A stretch of 64,000 nt of DNA, taken from NCBI GenBank assembly GCA_963575745.1, contig CAUYUJ010014759.1:123547-187546 (forward strand). Direction: 5' to 3'. The translations under genes and the position numbers were made by a program. Shown here one piece after another: positions 1 through 12,470 of this stretch; the first letter of the stretch is position 1, and each line of letters starts with the position of its first letter. Below the pieces are notes generated by a model, which saw only the letters and a program-made list of their open reading frames with translations, ran no database searches and was not told where the DNA came from. This stretch comes from Prorocentrum cordatum. Lineage: Eukaryota > Sar > Dinophyceae > Prorocentrales > Prorocentraceae.

Positions 1-431
1 GGCTGCGGCGGCGGCGGCGGCCGCGGCTGTGGCGGCGGCGTCGATGGCGGCGACCTCAGCTCGAAGTACCCGTGGGGCCTTGGCCGCTGAGCCCAGACCG
101 CGGGCCGCGAGTGTGTGAGGCGTGCTTTTCCCGCCCGCGAGGCGGAGGGGGGAGGTGAGGTGGGGGAGGGATGGAGGGAGCACCCTGTGGAGCCGCCTCC
201 TTCTCCTTCTCATGTTCCTCCTCGGGATCCTCCTCTTCTTTTTCTTCTTCTTCTGCTTCTTCTGCTTCTTCTTCTTCTTCTTCGTCTTCTTCCTCTTCTT
301 CCTCCTCCTCCTCCTCTTCCTCTTCCCCCTGCTCCCTCGCTCTCTTCCCTGGCCTCCTCCCTCCCTCCCTCCATCCGCGGGAGGGAGGAGGGGGGCGGGG
401 AAGTGGTCCAGACCTCCCACATGGGGCCAGA
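1..431. repeat. GC-rich segment with a pyrimidine triplet tract
   Basis: The first 60 bases are GGC-rich. Positions about 199-330 are an almost pure CTT/CCT pyrimidine tract on the plus strand, and 355-400 is a mixed C- then G-rich stretch. Open frames here are poly-Ser, poly-Leu or poly-Glu readings of the tract and are not supported as genes. Confidence 0.75.
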
Positions 432-550
432 CCAGGTGGGGAGGATCGCGCTGCTGCATTGCTAGTGCATCGGCGATGCGGCTCGATTTGGAGCCCGATT
501 CTCTCCACGCCGACATCGCCAATGCAGCGCGACCTTCGGACCCCATCTAC
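432..550. repeat. Foldback family D remnant
   Basis: A left arm with GGATCGCGC and a right arm with GCGCGACCTTCGGACCCC followed by ATCTAC resemble the better preserved copy at 27866-27970. Both contain CATCGGCGATG-like words between the arms. The left arm is degenerate, so only homology to the other copy supports this call. Confidence 0.4.
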
Positions 551-723
551 AGTCAACTCGCACAGTAAGGATAGGTAACCTTGCCAAGGCTACCCTTGCA
601 TCCTTGCCTCCTCGGTCCATCCTTGGCCACTTTCGTTGGCCGCGCCCCGCTCGAAACGCCTCGGAGTGGGCTTCCGAGGCTCTTGCACCCTTGTCGCGCA
701 TCCTTACCATACGGGTTGACTGC
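549..723. mobile_element. Foldback family B element, compact copy
   Basis: The left end AGTCAACTCGCACAGTAAGG is nearly repeated in inverted form at the right end, whose reverse complement begins AGTCAACCCGTATGGTAAGG. The interior contains CCTTGCATCCTTG-like words. Diverged copies with larger interiors lie at 3332-3690 and 10138-10513. It has no coding capacity, so it looks like a non-autonomous inverted-repeat (MITE-like) element. No transposase is visible in the window. Confidence 0.6.
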
Positions 724-1421
724 ACTCGGGCCCCATCTGGGAGGCCTCCGGACGGAGGAGAGGCGGGGGGACGGTCTCGCATCCACTCCGGCCCGCGCTG
801 TCACGGTGCCCTCGGTGCCCGTGCCCCCCCGAGCGCCAGCCGCCTCTCCGCCGGCCGCCCGTCTCTGCGTCGTCGGCAAAGGCTCGCCGCCGCCTCTCTC
901 TCAGCAGTCGTCGTGCACGGCGCGCTCTCGTCCCAGACCCCCTGGCGGTGTGAACAAAAAACACGACGTGAGGCTTTTCGCTCTCGTCGGCCTCCGGGGG
1001 GGCCTGGCCAGGCCTCGGGACCGTCAGAGAACGACGCAGGATGGAGAGCCGGTCCTGGGGAAGGGGTCCAGACCTCTGGGGGTCGACGCTGCGAGAACAT
1101 CACGACGCCGGGTGTCTGGGATGCCCCCGTCCGGAAGGCAAAAACAGCAAGGCCAGCAGGTCGAAGGTCCGCGCGGATTTCCCGCGCCGGCGCCCGAGCC
1201 CACTTCGGTCTCGAGAGGGGCTCGATGTTTCCCGGGTTCTTCCGTGCGTCTTCCTCTGGCGCTGCTCGTTCCTGTGGGCGCAGCCGAGGCCCCGAAGGGG
1301 CTTCCGTGAGTGCTGATGGCTTCTTGACGCCCCGGGACATCAGGCGACGTGATTTTTTCGCAGCGTGGCTCCCACGCTGGCCCCTTCCCGGGGACTGGCC
1401 CTGCATCCCGAGCCGACTGTG
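724..1421. other. No gene seen; dispersed repeat fragments
   Basis: I see no coding signal. Positions about 1075-1110 carry a word (GTCGACGCTGCGAGAACATC) that recurs inverted around 1340-1365 as GATTTTTTCGCAGCG. Related words recur near 5340-5390 and 53800-53950. These are fragments of a dispersed repeat. Open frames on both strands are typical of GC-rich non-coding DNA. Confidence 0.5.
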
Positions 1422-1575
1422 AAGTCGGGCCTGTCCCTCCACAGGAGGAGTATCCAAAAACAGTTTAGAAATAGTCTGGGGACGATTCTAAGATTCTTTT
1501 TGACTATTTAGGGTTTTTTTCAGTATTCTTAATTTTTTTCCCCCAAGCCCGCCTGTAGGGGGGCGTGCCCGACTT
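1422..1575 (+). mobile_element. Foldback family A element, copy 1
   Basis: The left terminus AAGTCGGGCCTGTCCCTCCA and the right terminus (reverse complement AAGTCGGGCACGCCCCCCTA) form inverted repeats of about 27 bases. The interior begins with a conserved ATCCAAAAACAGT..AGTCTGGGGACGA segment and ends T-rich. The same ends and inner segments recur at 8955, 9238, 22897, 25263, 27661, 32045 and 50344. There is no open frame, so it is a non-autonomous element. Confidence 0.7.
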
Positions 1576-2790
1576 GAGCCCACTGTTGACGGCCCCTGGG
1601 CCAGCGAGGGCCCCTGCGCGTAGAAACTTGCCCCAGAGCCTTCTGCCGTGGTTTCTCCACACAGCGGTGAAATCTCTCGCAATAACCCAAAACGCGACCC
1701 CAAGTTACCACTTTGTTGGAGGCTTCGAAATTGGCACCAACACCAAAACCAGGGGGGTGCGCCCACTGGGGGAGGATGATCATGGACTTCGGTGTCGGCG
1801 GCAATGCTTCGGCCGCCTCAGTAGGAAGCCAGAACTACTACCACCATCACCGATGTCGGGCTCATCTCCCCTCGGTGGAAGCACACGGCCGATTTTGTTG
1901 TTGGTGCCAACCTCTGGGCCTGCCACTCCGGCTCTTCTTGCCCGATCGGTCAACTTCCACCCTGCGACCGCCCTGTGTGGTCCAGGCTCGGGCCTCTGGC
2001 GGCCGCTCGGGACGGTTCGGGCACTCCCAGGGACGCTCGGCGAGGCGAAGCCTGAGGCCCGTGTTCCGATTTCGGGGAGCCTCCAGGGAGCTGCCGAGAG
2101 CGCCAGGAAATCGGTATCGTTTCACCAATCCCCATCCCCATCCCCATCCCCTTCGAGACCCACACCACATTACCACCCCAGTTGGGGATGCACCCCTCGA
2201 AGCCCGAAGGGAACGGCCTGTATCCCCATCTAGGGGGTCAGATCGGCCAGTGGGGCTCAGGAGAAGCCTCCAACGGCCGCGACGACGACCCGCCCGCCAT
2301 CAGCTCGTCGTCGCCGCCCTGCCGGAGCGCCTCGTCCGCGCCCGCGCCGGACAGGGGCCCGTGCCGAGCCCGCACTTCTCGACGCTGCGCGGGTCCCCCA
2401 GCGGCAGGCCTCTCCGGGGCCCGCTGTCTCGATTACCGCTCCGGCTCTCTGCTGCTTCCCGCGCTGTCCTTCGCCCCCGCGTCCGTGGCCTCCTCGCGAC
2501 GTGAGAGAGAGCAAAGACCCTCAGACTGCTTTTGGCCACTTGCGGCCCTCACCGGGCCGCCAGGCTGTCAAAAGACGACTCGGGATGAGAAGCCAGTCCC
2601 CGGAGCAAATCCAGAGGTCATGGCCATCATGGGAGAGTCAAGACAGCGAGTGCCAACTGTGGTGAGGTGGATCCGCTTGGAGGTAGCAGCTATTTGAGTA
2701 ATTTAGAACTTACACCGGCGACGAGGCATTCCGCAGTCCCATAGTGTTATGGATGCCCTTCTCGGCCAATCGTGATTGATCAGGGGAGGT
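1576..2790. other. No gene seen; shared repeat at 2112-2262
   Basis: Positions about 2176-2262 (CCAGTTGGGGAT, CCCGAAGGGAACG, ATCGGCCAGTGG) are closely matched at 53020-53104. The flanking CGTTTCACCAATCCCCAT at 2117 matches the inverted GGGGATCGGTGAAACG at 53122. This marks a dispersed repeat. Positions 2130-2155 are a short (CCCCAT)n run. No recognisable gene. Confidence 0.5.
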
Positions 2791-3309
2791 TTAGACTTCA
2801 CTGTCTCGTCCAAGGCGAGAATTGCCATTACCATTGGAAACATGCAGCAGCACCCATTCCAGTCCTGTTCGCCGTTCCGGTTGGCGACCAAAAGCCTGGC
2901 TGATGATATGTTCCAAATCGGCATCATGGAATCGCATATAAACTAGAATGACGCCACTGAAATTCACAGTGAGCATGAGTAAGGGAAACATGACCTGCAG
3001 GAGGAGGAACATGAAAAGCCGCATTGATGCTACGAATGTGCTGTCCAGTTCCGGCGCCCAACCAGGTGCAATGCTAAGTCTAAGCGCTGCGAGCGATTAT
3101 CGTTCATGTCAACATGCCGTGGCCAAGGCACTGGGAGATGCCGTTTCGAGCCCCCAAGCAGCCCTCGCATCATTTTGGTATTTTGTGTAACTGAAGGCGC
3201 CGAACCAATCAGTGGGCTCGAGCTTGGAACACGTAGTGGTTCCCAGGAGGCGACGGGCTGTGCGACGGATGCGGCGGAACAGGGTCCGACGCAGACGGGT
3301 GAAAGCCAT
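2791..3309 (-). pseudogene. Decayed coding fragment with one hydrophobic segment
   Basis: On the minus strand one frame reads from a methionine at 3309 to a stop after 2794, broken by only two stops (TGA, then TAA three codons later) near 3098-3110. The first part is Arg-rich (TRLRRTLFRRIRRTARRLLG) and then SYTKYQNDARAAWG. The second part contains a membrane-like stretch (MRLFMFLLLQVMFPLLMLTV) followed by a polar tail. Both parts lie in the same frame, so this may be a pseudogene or two exons of a fragmented membrane-protein gene. I do not recognise the family. A foldback family B element starts just upstream at about 3332. Spurious openness cannot be excluded, although composition differs from its GC-rich surroundings. 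Confidence 0.4.
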
Positions 3310-3331
3310 ATGCGACGAACTGTTAATTGAT

Positions 3332-3690
3332 GCAGTCGAAACCGACAGTCAGGATGGGCAACCCCTCCAGGGGCACCCTTGCATCCTGGCCTCTTCGGTC
3401 CGTCCTCAACCACTCTCGATGGCCAGCCCCGCTCGGAAAGCTTGGACATGGGCGTCCGAGGGGCTTACCCGGGGGCCGAGGTGTGGCCACCGCCCCTGCC
3501 CGCGCACCTTGTGCCGGACCAGCCTGCTTGCAGGGGTGGTGCACAGACGTCGTGTCCCCAGGGGATGCCATTCGTGTGCACAACTCCGCTCTGCGGTCTT
3601 GTGCCAGACCAAGCGTGTTTGTGGGGGTTGTGTGCAGACATCGCGCCCCCACTTGCATCCTTGTCGCGCATCCTTACTGCCAGTAGTGTC
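3332..3690. mobile_element. Foldback family B element with expanded interior
   Basis: It starts GCAGTCGAAACCGACAGTCA and ends CATCCTTACTGCCAGTAGTG, matching the family B ends at 549-723. The centre carries an additional segment with two related halves (CCGGACCAGCCTGCTTGCAG.. and CCAGACCAAGCGTGTTTGTG..), which looks like an internal duplication or insertion. Confidence 0.5.
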
Positions 3691-4239
3691 TGGTGGCGCT
3701 TCGGAAGGCAGGGTGATGCCCGAGCGGCCGGGCAAGGGTACCTGCAGGTGCTGCGGCGGAGCGCACACACCGGCCGGGTCAGATAGCGCCGCAATCTTGA
3801 GGCAGAGGAGCAGGAGGAGGAGGAGGAGGAGGAGGGAGGAGGAGGCGGGAGGAGGAGGAGGGAGGAGACACGCCCTCGCGTCCCAGAGCCTGTGCAGGGA
3901 CCGTTGCTGGGAAGAGGCGGAGGGGGGGATGCGCGCTTCCAGGGGAGGGCCGGGGGGAAGGCAGCGGGGACCCGCCCGAGGAGAGCTGCGGGCGGGGGGT
4001 GGGGGCGAGGGGCCCACGCACCTGGCGGCTCGGCTGGCTCGAGACGCGCGGTCCCCCGGGACCTCGCGGCCCAGCGCCGAGGGGTGGGGGGCGGCTTTCG
4101 ATCCCGCGTCGTGCTCGGAGGGTCCCCGGGGTGGCGGCGGGCGGGCCTGCCAGGGTTGAGGTCGAGGGAGGCCTGGCCGTGCAGCTGCCTCCTCGTGCTG
4201 CCGGGCGCGCGTCGCGACGCGATCTCAGCGGGCGAAGAT
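3691..4239. other. No gene seen; includes GGA tract 3806-3870
   Basis: A purine GGA run covers about 3806-3870. The remainder is very GC-rich, with no motif or codon pattern that supports a gene on either strand. Confidence 0.5.
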
Positions 4240-4432
4240 CGGGCCGGGCGAAAGGGGGGATCAAATGGGGGGCGAAAGCGGGGGATAGCAAATGGGGGGC
4301 CGGGCGAAAGGGGGGATAGTAAATAGGGGGGGATAGCAAGGGGGGGATAGCAAATGTGGGGATAGCAAATGGGGGATAGCAAATGGGGGGATAGCAAAGG
4401 GGGCGAAATGGGGGGATAGCAAAGGGGGGTTT
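4240..4432. repeat. G-rich GGGGGATAGCAAAT minisatellite
   Basis: Units of about 13-17 bases built from GGGGGATAGCAAAT repeat about ten times, with AAAGGGGG variants. A short inverted echo (CCCCCCTTTCTCTATCCCCC) sits downstream at about 4553-4572. The strand is strongly G-biased. Confidence 0.8.
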
Positions 4433-4579
4433 GAGAATCAGCTCACGTAGCTAATTTTCCCGGCGCCTCCCGGCGCCTGGAGGAGGCGCCCGTGTATCGA
4501 GGAATGGGCCCGGCGGCGGGGCCGAAACCAGCTGCATGCAGCAAATTTCGTACCCCCCCTTTCTCTATCCCCCCTTTCG

Positions 4580-4960
4580 TTCGGCCCGAGAAGAAGGGCA
4601 TCGGGTAAACTTTTCCGCCGCCCGGGGTGCGCCTGCCCCATGGCGGCTGGAAAGTGTAGACCCTAGCGGGCCACTGTAGGCAAGGGCGGGCAACAACGCC
4701 CCTGCCATGGTTTGCTAGGCGCTGCGCGCTGAACCTCCTGTGGACTGTCGGGGTAAACACTCCGTATCGCGCGTGTTGCGCGGCGTCCTGGCGGCTCTCT
4801 GGCCTTCGGTAGCTCCCAGGAGGTTTACAGACCACGCACTTGGAACCCAGGGTAGCGGCGTTTTTTTTCATCCTTCAATGTGGGGTGTAAACTTTCCAGC
4901 CGCCCCAGGGCAGGCGTCCCCGACGGCGGAACATTTAGTTCTACCGTTCTTCGCTCCCAA
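4580..4960. repeat. Long imperfect inverted repeat (foldback)
   Basis: The segment 4610-4662 (CGCCTGCCCCATGGCGGCTG, then GAAAGTGTAGACC) is complementary to 4882-4935 (GTAAACTTTCCAGCCGCC, CAGGGCAGGCG). The outer flanks (AACTTTTCCGCCG versus CGGCGGAACATTTAG) extend the pairing. The loop of about 220 bases has no gene. Confidence 0.55.
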
Positions 4961-5759
4961 CGGGTCGAGGGAAACCTGGCCGTGCCGTTTTCTTTTGACT
5001 ACTGAGCCGCCAGATGTCCACGGACCTGAGTCGGGCACACGCCAGCATGGATCGGGGATCCGTGGATCTGGCAAGCGGGCGCCGAGTCCACGCGTCGGGG
5101 AGGTGCCCCCCGAAACGTGAGGCCCGTGCCGCCAGACTTGGCGACGGAGCGCAGAGGTTCTGTGCGGAAGCGGGGCGACGATCGCTAATCCACGCGTCGC
5201 CAATCTATGTTTTTGCGCTTCCTCGACTCGGGGCGCCAACTAGGCCTGCACCGCTCCTGGCCAGGTCCACCATTCTGGGCCCAGGATCGGGGCGTGTGTG
5301 CCCCCGCGGGCCAGGCCGGGAAGGCTCATGTCGCGAAGCAGCTCTAACCTCGCGGAACATCACGACTTCGAGCCCTGGGCCCCATCTCTCTGCTGTAGTT
5401 TTCGTGCCGGATCGATGTGTGATGGCTGCTCGGTGGCCCGACACCGAGCGCGAAACAGCCCGGGGCGACAGAGCTGCAGCGCCAGGAGCTCGGGTGTGCG
5501 CCGATCCCGGGCTCAGGACCGGCCTGTCGAGGGAGCCCCCGGTGGGCCCTTCCCCCTCTTCGACGCTGCCTCTCAGGAGAGGCTCGAGGGAGAGCCTCGG
5601 GGGTCCCGCATGGATCCCTCGCCCCCGTGCCATTCAGCCGTCGTGGCCGCCGCAGCGGAAGCGAAGCACGATCTGGCGCCTGTTCTTCTCGGACTCGTCG
5701 GGGCCGTGTGCGGTGGCGAGCGCAGCAGAAGAAGACTCCGAGCAGTGGGGCTCACCGGG
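4961..5759. other. No gene seen; dispersed repeat words
   Basis: Positions 5255-5330 (CCGCTCCTGGCCAGG, GGGCCCAGGATCGG) resemble the interior of the foldback at 13633-13810 and the segment near 10520-10575. The rest is GC-rich without a supported gene. Confidence 0.45.
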
Positions 5760-6017
5760 AGGAGGATGAGGAGGAGGAGGAGGAGGAGGAGGAGGAGGAG
5801 GAGGAGGAGGAGGAGAGGAGGAGGAAGAGGGGGAGGAGGGAGAGGGATGAGGAGGGAGGAGGAGGGATGAGGAGGGAGGAGGAGGGAGGAGGAGGAGGAG
5901 GAGGAGGAGGAGGAGGAGGAGGAGGAGGAGGCGGAGTAGGAGTAGGAGGCGGAGGCGGAGGAGGAGGAGGAAGCGGAGGCGGAGGAGGAGGAGGCGGAGG
6001 AGCAGGAGGACGAGGGA
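5760..6017. repeat. GGA polypurine array
   Basis: An almost pure purine GGA/GGC tract on the plus strand, with GGAGTAGGA and GGCGGA variants towards its end. It leads directly into a GAT array. Confidence 0.9.
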
Positions 6018-8020
<2,003 letters not shown>

Positions 8021-8512
8021 GGAGGAGGAGGAGGAGGAGGAGGAGGAGGGAGGAGGAGGAGGAGGAGGAGGAGGAGGAGGAGGAGGGACGGCCCGCCTTC
8101 TGCCTTCCTCGGCCTGGGTCGCGCCCACATGCGCCCAGTTGCCGAACCGACCAGGCTCGTGACTGTCGCGTCCTGACAACCCTGAAGCCACATTTTGAAA
8201 ACGGGCCGTCCTCCATCCTGGACGAATGTGCGCGGCGCTGAGGCGAGAGCCACATGTTGAAAACGGGCTGCCTTCCGTCCTTGAAGTGGTTGCAGATTTC
8301 ACAAGCTTCAGGATCATGAGTGGTAAGGAATTCTCAGGCGAAACGCCCGGCCATTAGGAAAGAGCATGGAGGCGGAAGAGGAGGAGAGGAGGACGAGGAT
8401 GACGAGGATGACGAGGAGGCATGGGGAGTGTGGAGGAGGTGGAGGAGGAGGAGGAGGAGGAGGAGGAGGAGAAGTTCGAGGAGTTCGAGGAGTTCGAGGA
8501 GGAGGCACGAGG
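8021..8512. repeat. Composite repeat, short copy (GGA / 80-bp unit / GGA)
   Basis: A GGA array (8021-8093) is followed by about 1.5 copies of an 80-bp unit (GAATGTGCGCGGCGCTGAGG, then GCCACATGTTGAAAACGGG). The link TGGTAAGGAATTCTCAGGCG with AAACGCC follows, and then a second GGA/GAG tract with GAGGAGTTC triplets. The same order of parts recurs in longer form at 11160-12470 and 18955-20067. Confidence 0.65.
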
Positions 8513-8954
8513 AGGAGCCCGACCGGTACAGGCCCTCGCCTCCAGGGAGCCCCGCGCGCGGGCTGCTGCGGGAGCAGGCGTCGCCAGGCGCGCCACAGCC
8601 TGCGGCGCAATCACTATCATGATCTCCTCCCTGTCTAGACCCCTTCTCTTTTTGTGCCTGTTTTTCTGTCTGCCTGTGTATCTTCCAATCGGCAGCCGTC
8701 AGTCAATCAATCAGTCAATCACTCAATCATTCAGTCAAAGTATTCTCTCTCTCTCTCTCTCGCTCCCTCTGACTCTCTCACGCACACTCCCTGCCCCCGC
8801 CAGGGCCTGGGCAGAGTAAGCCTGCATCTGGAGCATGTCGGCGGGACGGGATTCTGAGTCCGGGCCGGTTTCCTTGGGCTCTTTGGATCTTGATGACAGA
8901 GAGCTTCGGATGGCGGTGCCCTGGTTCTGCTTGGCTGAGGATGGGACGAGAGTT
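8513..8954. other. No gene seen; TCAA and CT microsatellites
   Basis: Positions 8698-8738 are a degenerate TCAA/AATC repeat and 8743-8761 a CT repeat. The rest shows no supported gene. Confidence 0.6.
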
Positions 8955-9109
8955 AGGTCGGGCATGTCCCCCTACAGGGCGCTTCTGGGCGAAAAATTCA
9001 AAAGGCCCCAAACATACCCCCAAATGATCAACAAACCTTCAACAAATCGTCCCCATATCATTCTTTACTATTTTTGAATATGCCTCCTGTAGAGGGACAG
9101 GCGCGACTT
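8955..9109 (-). mobile_element. Foldback family A element, copy 2 (reverse)
   Basis: It begins AGGTCGGGCATGTCCCCCTA and ends with the reversed family A left end (CCTCCTGTAGAGGGACAGGC). Outside the ends are TTA on the left and TAA on the right, which may be a 3-base target duplication or part of the inverted repeat. The interior is AT-rich and non-coding. Confidence 0.65.
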
Positions 9110-9237
9110 AAGAGGAGAGGTGATCGGCACGGAGCGTGCGGCAGACAGGGTGTGCGGGGAATCGATGGGCTGGGGGGGGGCGGGGAGGGAAGGCGGAGGA
9201 CGCGGACTCAACGCCAACACCGATGCTGCCTACAGTT

Positions 9238-10130
9238 AAGTCGGGCCTGTCCCTCTACAGGAGGAAAATTCAATTACAGTCAAAAATAGTCAGGGGACGA
9301 TTTTTCCCTACCTAGGCTCTGCCTAGAGGGTTCTGACTTTGTTTGGTTAAAGGGGCCGGGCAGTGTAGGCCGCCCCGGGCGGTTCCCTCAGTCCCCGCCC
9401 CGCGGTTCCCCCAGTTGCGACCCCTGGGTTCCCCTAGCTTAGCTTAGCTTAGCTTAGCTTACCTTAGCTTAGCTTAGCTCAGCTGAGCTTAGCTTAGCAT
9501 AGCTGAGCGTAGCCTAGCCTAGCTTAGCTTAGCTTAGCTTATCTCATCTTAGCTTAGCTGAGCTTAGCTTAGCTTAGCTTGGCTTATCTTAGCTGAGCTT
9601 AGCTTAGCTTAGCTTAGCTTAGCTTAGCTTAGCTTAGCTTGTTTCATCTTAGCTTAGCTTCGCTTAGCTTGCCTCATCGTAGCTTAGCTTAGCCTAGCTT
9701 AGCCTAGCCTAGCCTAGCCTAGCCTAGCTTAGCTTAGCTTAGCTTCGCTTAGCTTAACATAGCTTAACTTAACATAGCTTAGCTTACCTTAGCTTAGCGC
9801 AGCGCAGCATCGCGCAGCGCAGCATTAGCACAACACAACATAGCATATCATAGCATAGCCACACATAACATAGCATATCATATCATAGCATAGCTCAGCA
9901 TATCATAGCATAGCATAACAAAGCGTAGCATATTATAGCATATCATAGATGCAGGTGTATATGTAAATGTAGCTATCGGTGTAGATGTAGATTCTGCTTT
10001 CCTAAATGCTCCAACTCCTAGGTAGGGTCGCACTGGGATAACTTGATTCTTTTTGATGATTTCCGGGTACTTGTTTGGGTATTTTTATTTATTCGTCCAA
10101 AATTCGCCTGTAGGGGGACATGCCTGACCT
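9238..10130 (+). mobile_element. Foldback family A element with AGCTT array inside
   Basis: The left end (AAGTCGGGCCTGTCCCTCTA) and its inner conserved stretch (AAAAATAGTCAGGGGACGAT) occupy 9238-9302. The right inner stretch and right end (CGCCTGTAGGGGGACATGCC) occupy about 10042-10130. The space between holds a pentamer array and flanking unique sequence, making this copy about 890 bases instead of about 150. Confidence 0.65.
9435..9950. repeat. AGCTT pentanucleotide array
   Basis: A tandem AGCTT (TTAGC) array drifts gradually along its length to AGCCT, then AGCGC, then AGCAT/ATCAT variants. It lies within a foldback family A element. The repeat is not the TTTAGGG telomeric type. Confidence 0.9.
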
Positions 10131-10137
10131 AAGCCCA

Positions 10138-10513
10138 CAGTCAACCCGCACAGTAAGGATGAGCAACTCTCCAAGGTCACCCTTGCATCGGGGGCCCCGA
10201 AACGGGGTGGTGACCACACCGTGTGGTGAGTCGGTGGGGATTCGGGGTCACCCCGCACGGTTTTGGAACTCGAGTCCCTCTCCAAGGACGTCTCGGGCGA
10301 CCGGGGCATCCGATGTCCCAAAGCCGTGTGTTGACGGACCGTGCGGTGAGGTCTTGGGGGGGATTTCGAGGTCACCGCACGGTCTGTCACCGCACCGTTT
10401 CGGGATTCCAAACTGTATCTTTCCACTTCGGCCCATCCTTGGCCGAGAGTGTCGACGTGGCCTTCCAAGGCCCGTGCATCCTTGTCGTGCGTCCTTATTA
10501 TAATACGGGTCGA
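10138..10513. mobile_element. Foldback family B element split by a nested repeat
   Basis: It starts CAGTCAACCCGCACAGTAAG and ends with TCCTTATTATAATACGGGTC, the family B ends. The middle (about 10223-10410) is a different repeat shared with 14088-14273. Confidence 0.55.
10223..10410 (+). repeat. Dispersed 190-bp repeat, copy 1 (nested)
   Basis: It shares ordered words with 14088-14273: GTCGGTGGGG.TTCGGGGT, CTCGGGCGACCGGGGC, GGACCGTGC.GTGAGG and CACCGC.CCG..TCGGGA. Its presence inside a family B element gives a relative insertion order. Confidence 0.6.
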
Positions 10514-11159
10514 CCAGAGGCCCACATCGAGCCCAGGATCGGCGCACGCGCCCTCCTGGCCTGGCCAGCACAATGCGCGCTCACCAGTCCTGAGCCCAGG
10601 AGAGGGGCCTGACCAGGACGGGTGTTGGCGCATGGTTGGCGTCCTCCTCGGGAGGGGAAGGGGTCCAGGGGAAGGGCGAGAAGGAGACATGGCATGTGGA
10701 CCCACATTTCCGACGTCGCGCTTGTTTCGCGGCGCGGCTCCCCGGAAGTCTGGGCCTCTTCCCAGGGACCGGCTCTCCATCCCAGATCGCCTCTCTTCAC
10801 CTTCCCCAGGCACGGCGAGGGCCCCAGGGGGCCGATCAGTGCTTCAGCAGTTCCCGCCATGTCTTTTTTTGGTTCTGGGCTCCCGACGCGAGGAGGTCGG
10901 CGGAGACGGGAGGGCGAGGGAGGTGCGCTCCTCGCTGTGCGACCAGGCGATGAGTGGATACCCAGGGGGGCCGCAGCGCCCCGCCGGGAAGTGGACGATT
11001 CCCTCCAAAAAACCTTTGGGTGCGTCGTCGGCGCCGAGGCCGCCAGGCCGCTAGAGGCCGCAGCCGGCGGCCCAGGCGAGAAGCCGGTGTCTTTCCCTGC
11101 CCGCTCTGTCTCGGCCACGCGCGGGGGGGGGTAGGGGGAGGGGCGCGAGCGTGCTGGGT
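10514..11159. other. No gene seen; repeat fragments
   Basis: The segment contains GAGCCCAGGATCGGCGCAC (near 10522) and CGGCTCCCCGGAAGTCTGGG (near 10736), words related to dispersed repeats elsewhere in the window. No coding signal stands out. Confidence 0.45.
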
Positions 11160-12470
11160 TGTGGAGGAGGAGGAGGAGGAGGAGGAGGAGGAGGAGGAGG
11201 AGGAGGAGGAGGAGGAGGAGGGAGGAGGAGGAGGAGGAGGAGGAGGAGGAGGAGGGAGGAGGAGAGGACGAGGAGCGGAGGAGGAGGAGGAGGGAGGAGA
11301 GCAGGAGGAGGAGGAGGAGGAGGGGAGGCGGAGGAGGAGGAGGAGGAGGAGGAGGAGGCGGAGGAGGAGGCGGGAGGAGGTGGAGGTGGAGGTGGAGGCG
11401 GAGGCGGGGGCGGAGGAGGAGGAGGAGGAGGAGGAGGAGGAGGAGGAGGAGGAGGAGGAGGAGGAGGACAGGTGTAAACCCAAGACTCATCAACGATGTT
11501 GGACTCAAGCTCCCTCTTCAAAGGTCCCTACATGGGTTCGTGTCCACTGAGGGAAATGCCCCGTTGGGAGACAGCTGTGTGAAAATCCTGAAGCGTGCCA
11601 AAACACCTTTCTCAGGACTTCAACGCCACAGGTCAACCTGACTGACGCGTCTTGACGATCCTGAATCGTGCCAGATTGCATCCCTCTGACTTCAACACCG
11701 CGGATTAACGTAATTGTTGCTCCCTGACAATCCTGACTCGTTCCCAAATACCCTTTCTGGTACGATAGCCATGATAATCAGTGACACTCATGCGAAGTTT
11801 TGAAACTAATGTGCGCGGCGCTCAGGCGAAGCCGCATTTTTGAAAACGAGCCGCCTTCAATCCGAGAAGCTCTTGCAACCTTTTACAGCGAATGTGTGCG
11901 GCGCGAAGGCGGGTGCCATATTCTGAAAACGAACCGCGTTCACTCCGTGAAGCTCTTGCAGACTTTTCGAGTGAATGTGCGCGGTGCTAAGGCGAGAGCC
12001 ACATTTTGAAAACGACCCGCCCTCAATCCGTGAAATTCTTGCAAACTTTTCAAGCGGATGTGCGCGGGGCTGAGGCGAGAACCACATTTGGGAAACGACC
12101 AGCTCTCAATCCATGAAACTCTTGCATTTTTCAAACGAATGTGCACCGCGCCAATACCAGAGCTGCATTTTGGAAGCGACCCGCCCTCCATAAGTGAAGC
12201 TGTTGTCAGATTTCCTTTTTGAGGTTCATACATGGTAAGGAAGTCTCAGGCGAAATGTCCGGCCCGCCCTTCCGACTGGCTTCGGGGTGCGGCAGGGAAG
12301 ATTTATTCATGAGGAAAAGGATGGAGGAGGAGAAGGAGGAGGAGGAGGAGGAGGAGGAGAAGGAGGCGGAGGAGGAAAGGGAGGGAGGGGGAGGGGAGGG
12401 AGGGGGAGGGGAAGGGAGGGGTGGGTGGGGAGGGGGAGGAAGGGGGGTGGGAGGGGGAGGGCGCGCCGAA
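11160..12470. repeat. Composite repeat, long copy 1
   Basis: Parts in order are: a GGA array 11160-11468; a 300-bp segment 11475-11770 with internal repeats of the type CTTCAACGCCACAGGTCAAC / CTGACGATCCTGAATCGTGC; five 80-bp units 11800-12205; a link 12230-12265 (GGTAAGGAAGTCTCAGGCGA); and a second GGA array 12318-12470. The parallel at 18955-20067 has the same order and the same number of 80-bp units, so this is one dispersed element. Confidence 0.7.
11800..12205. repeat. 80-bp tandem units, five copies
   Basis: Each unit carries GAATGTGCGCGGCGCTAAGG, then CCACATTTTGAAAACGACCC, then TCAATCCGTGAAGCTCTTGC, with 10-25% divergence. No spacers of constant length separate the units, so this is not a CRISPR array. 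Confidence 0.8.

Noticed and set aside
9435-9950. AGCTT/TTAGC array as an internal telomere
   Set aside because: Dinoflagellate telomeres are of the TTTAGGG type. This pentamer lacks the G-run and drifts into AGCAT.
11800-12205. Regular 80-bp repeats resembling a CRISPR array
   Set aside because: Whole units are homologous, with no unique spacers and no cas genes, and the genome is eukaryotic.
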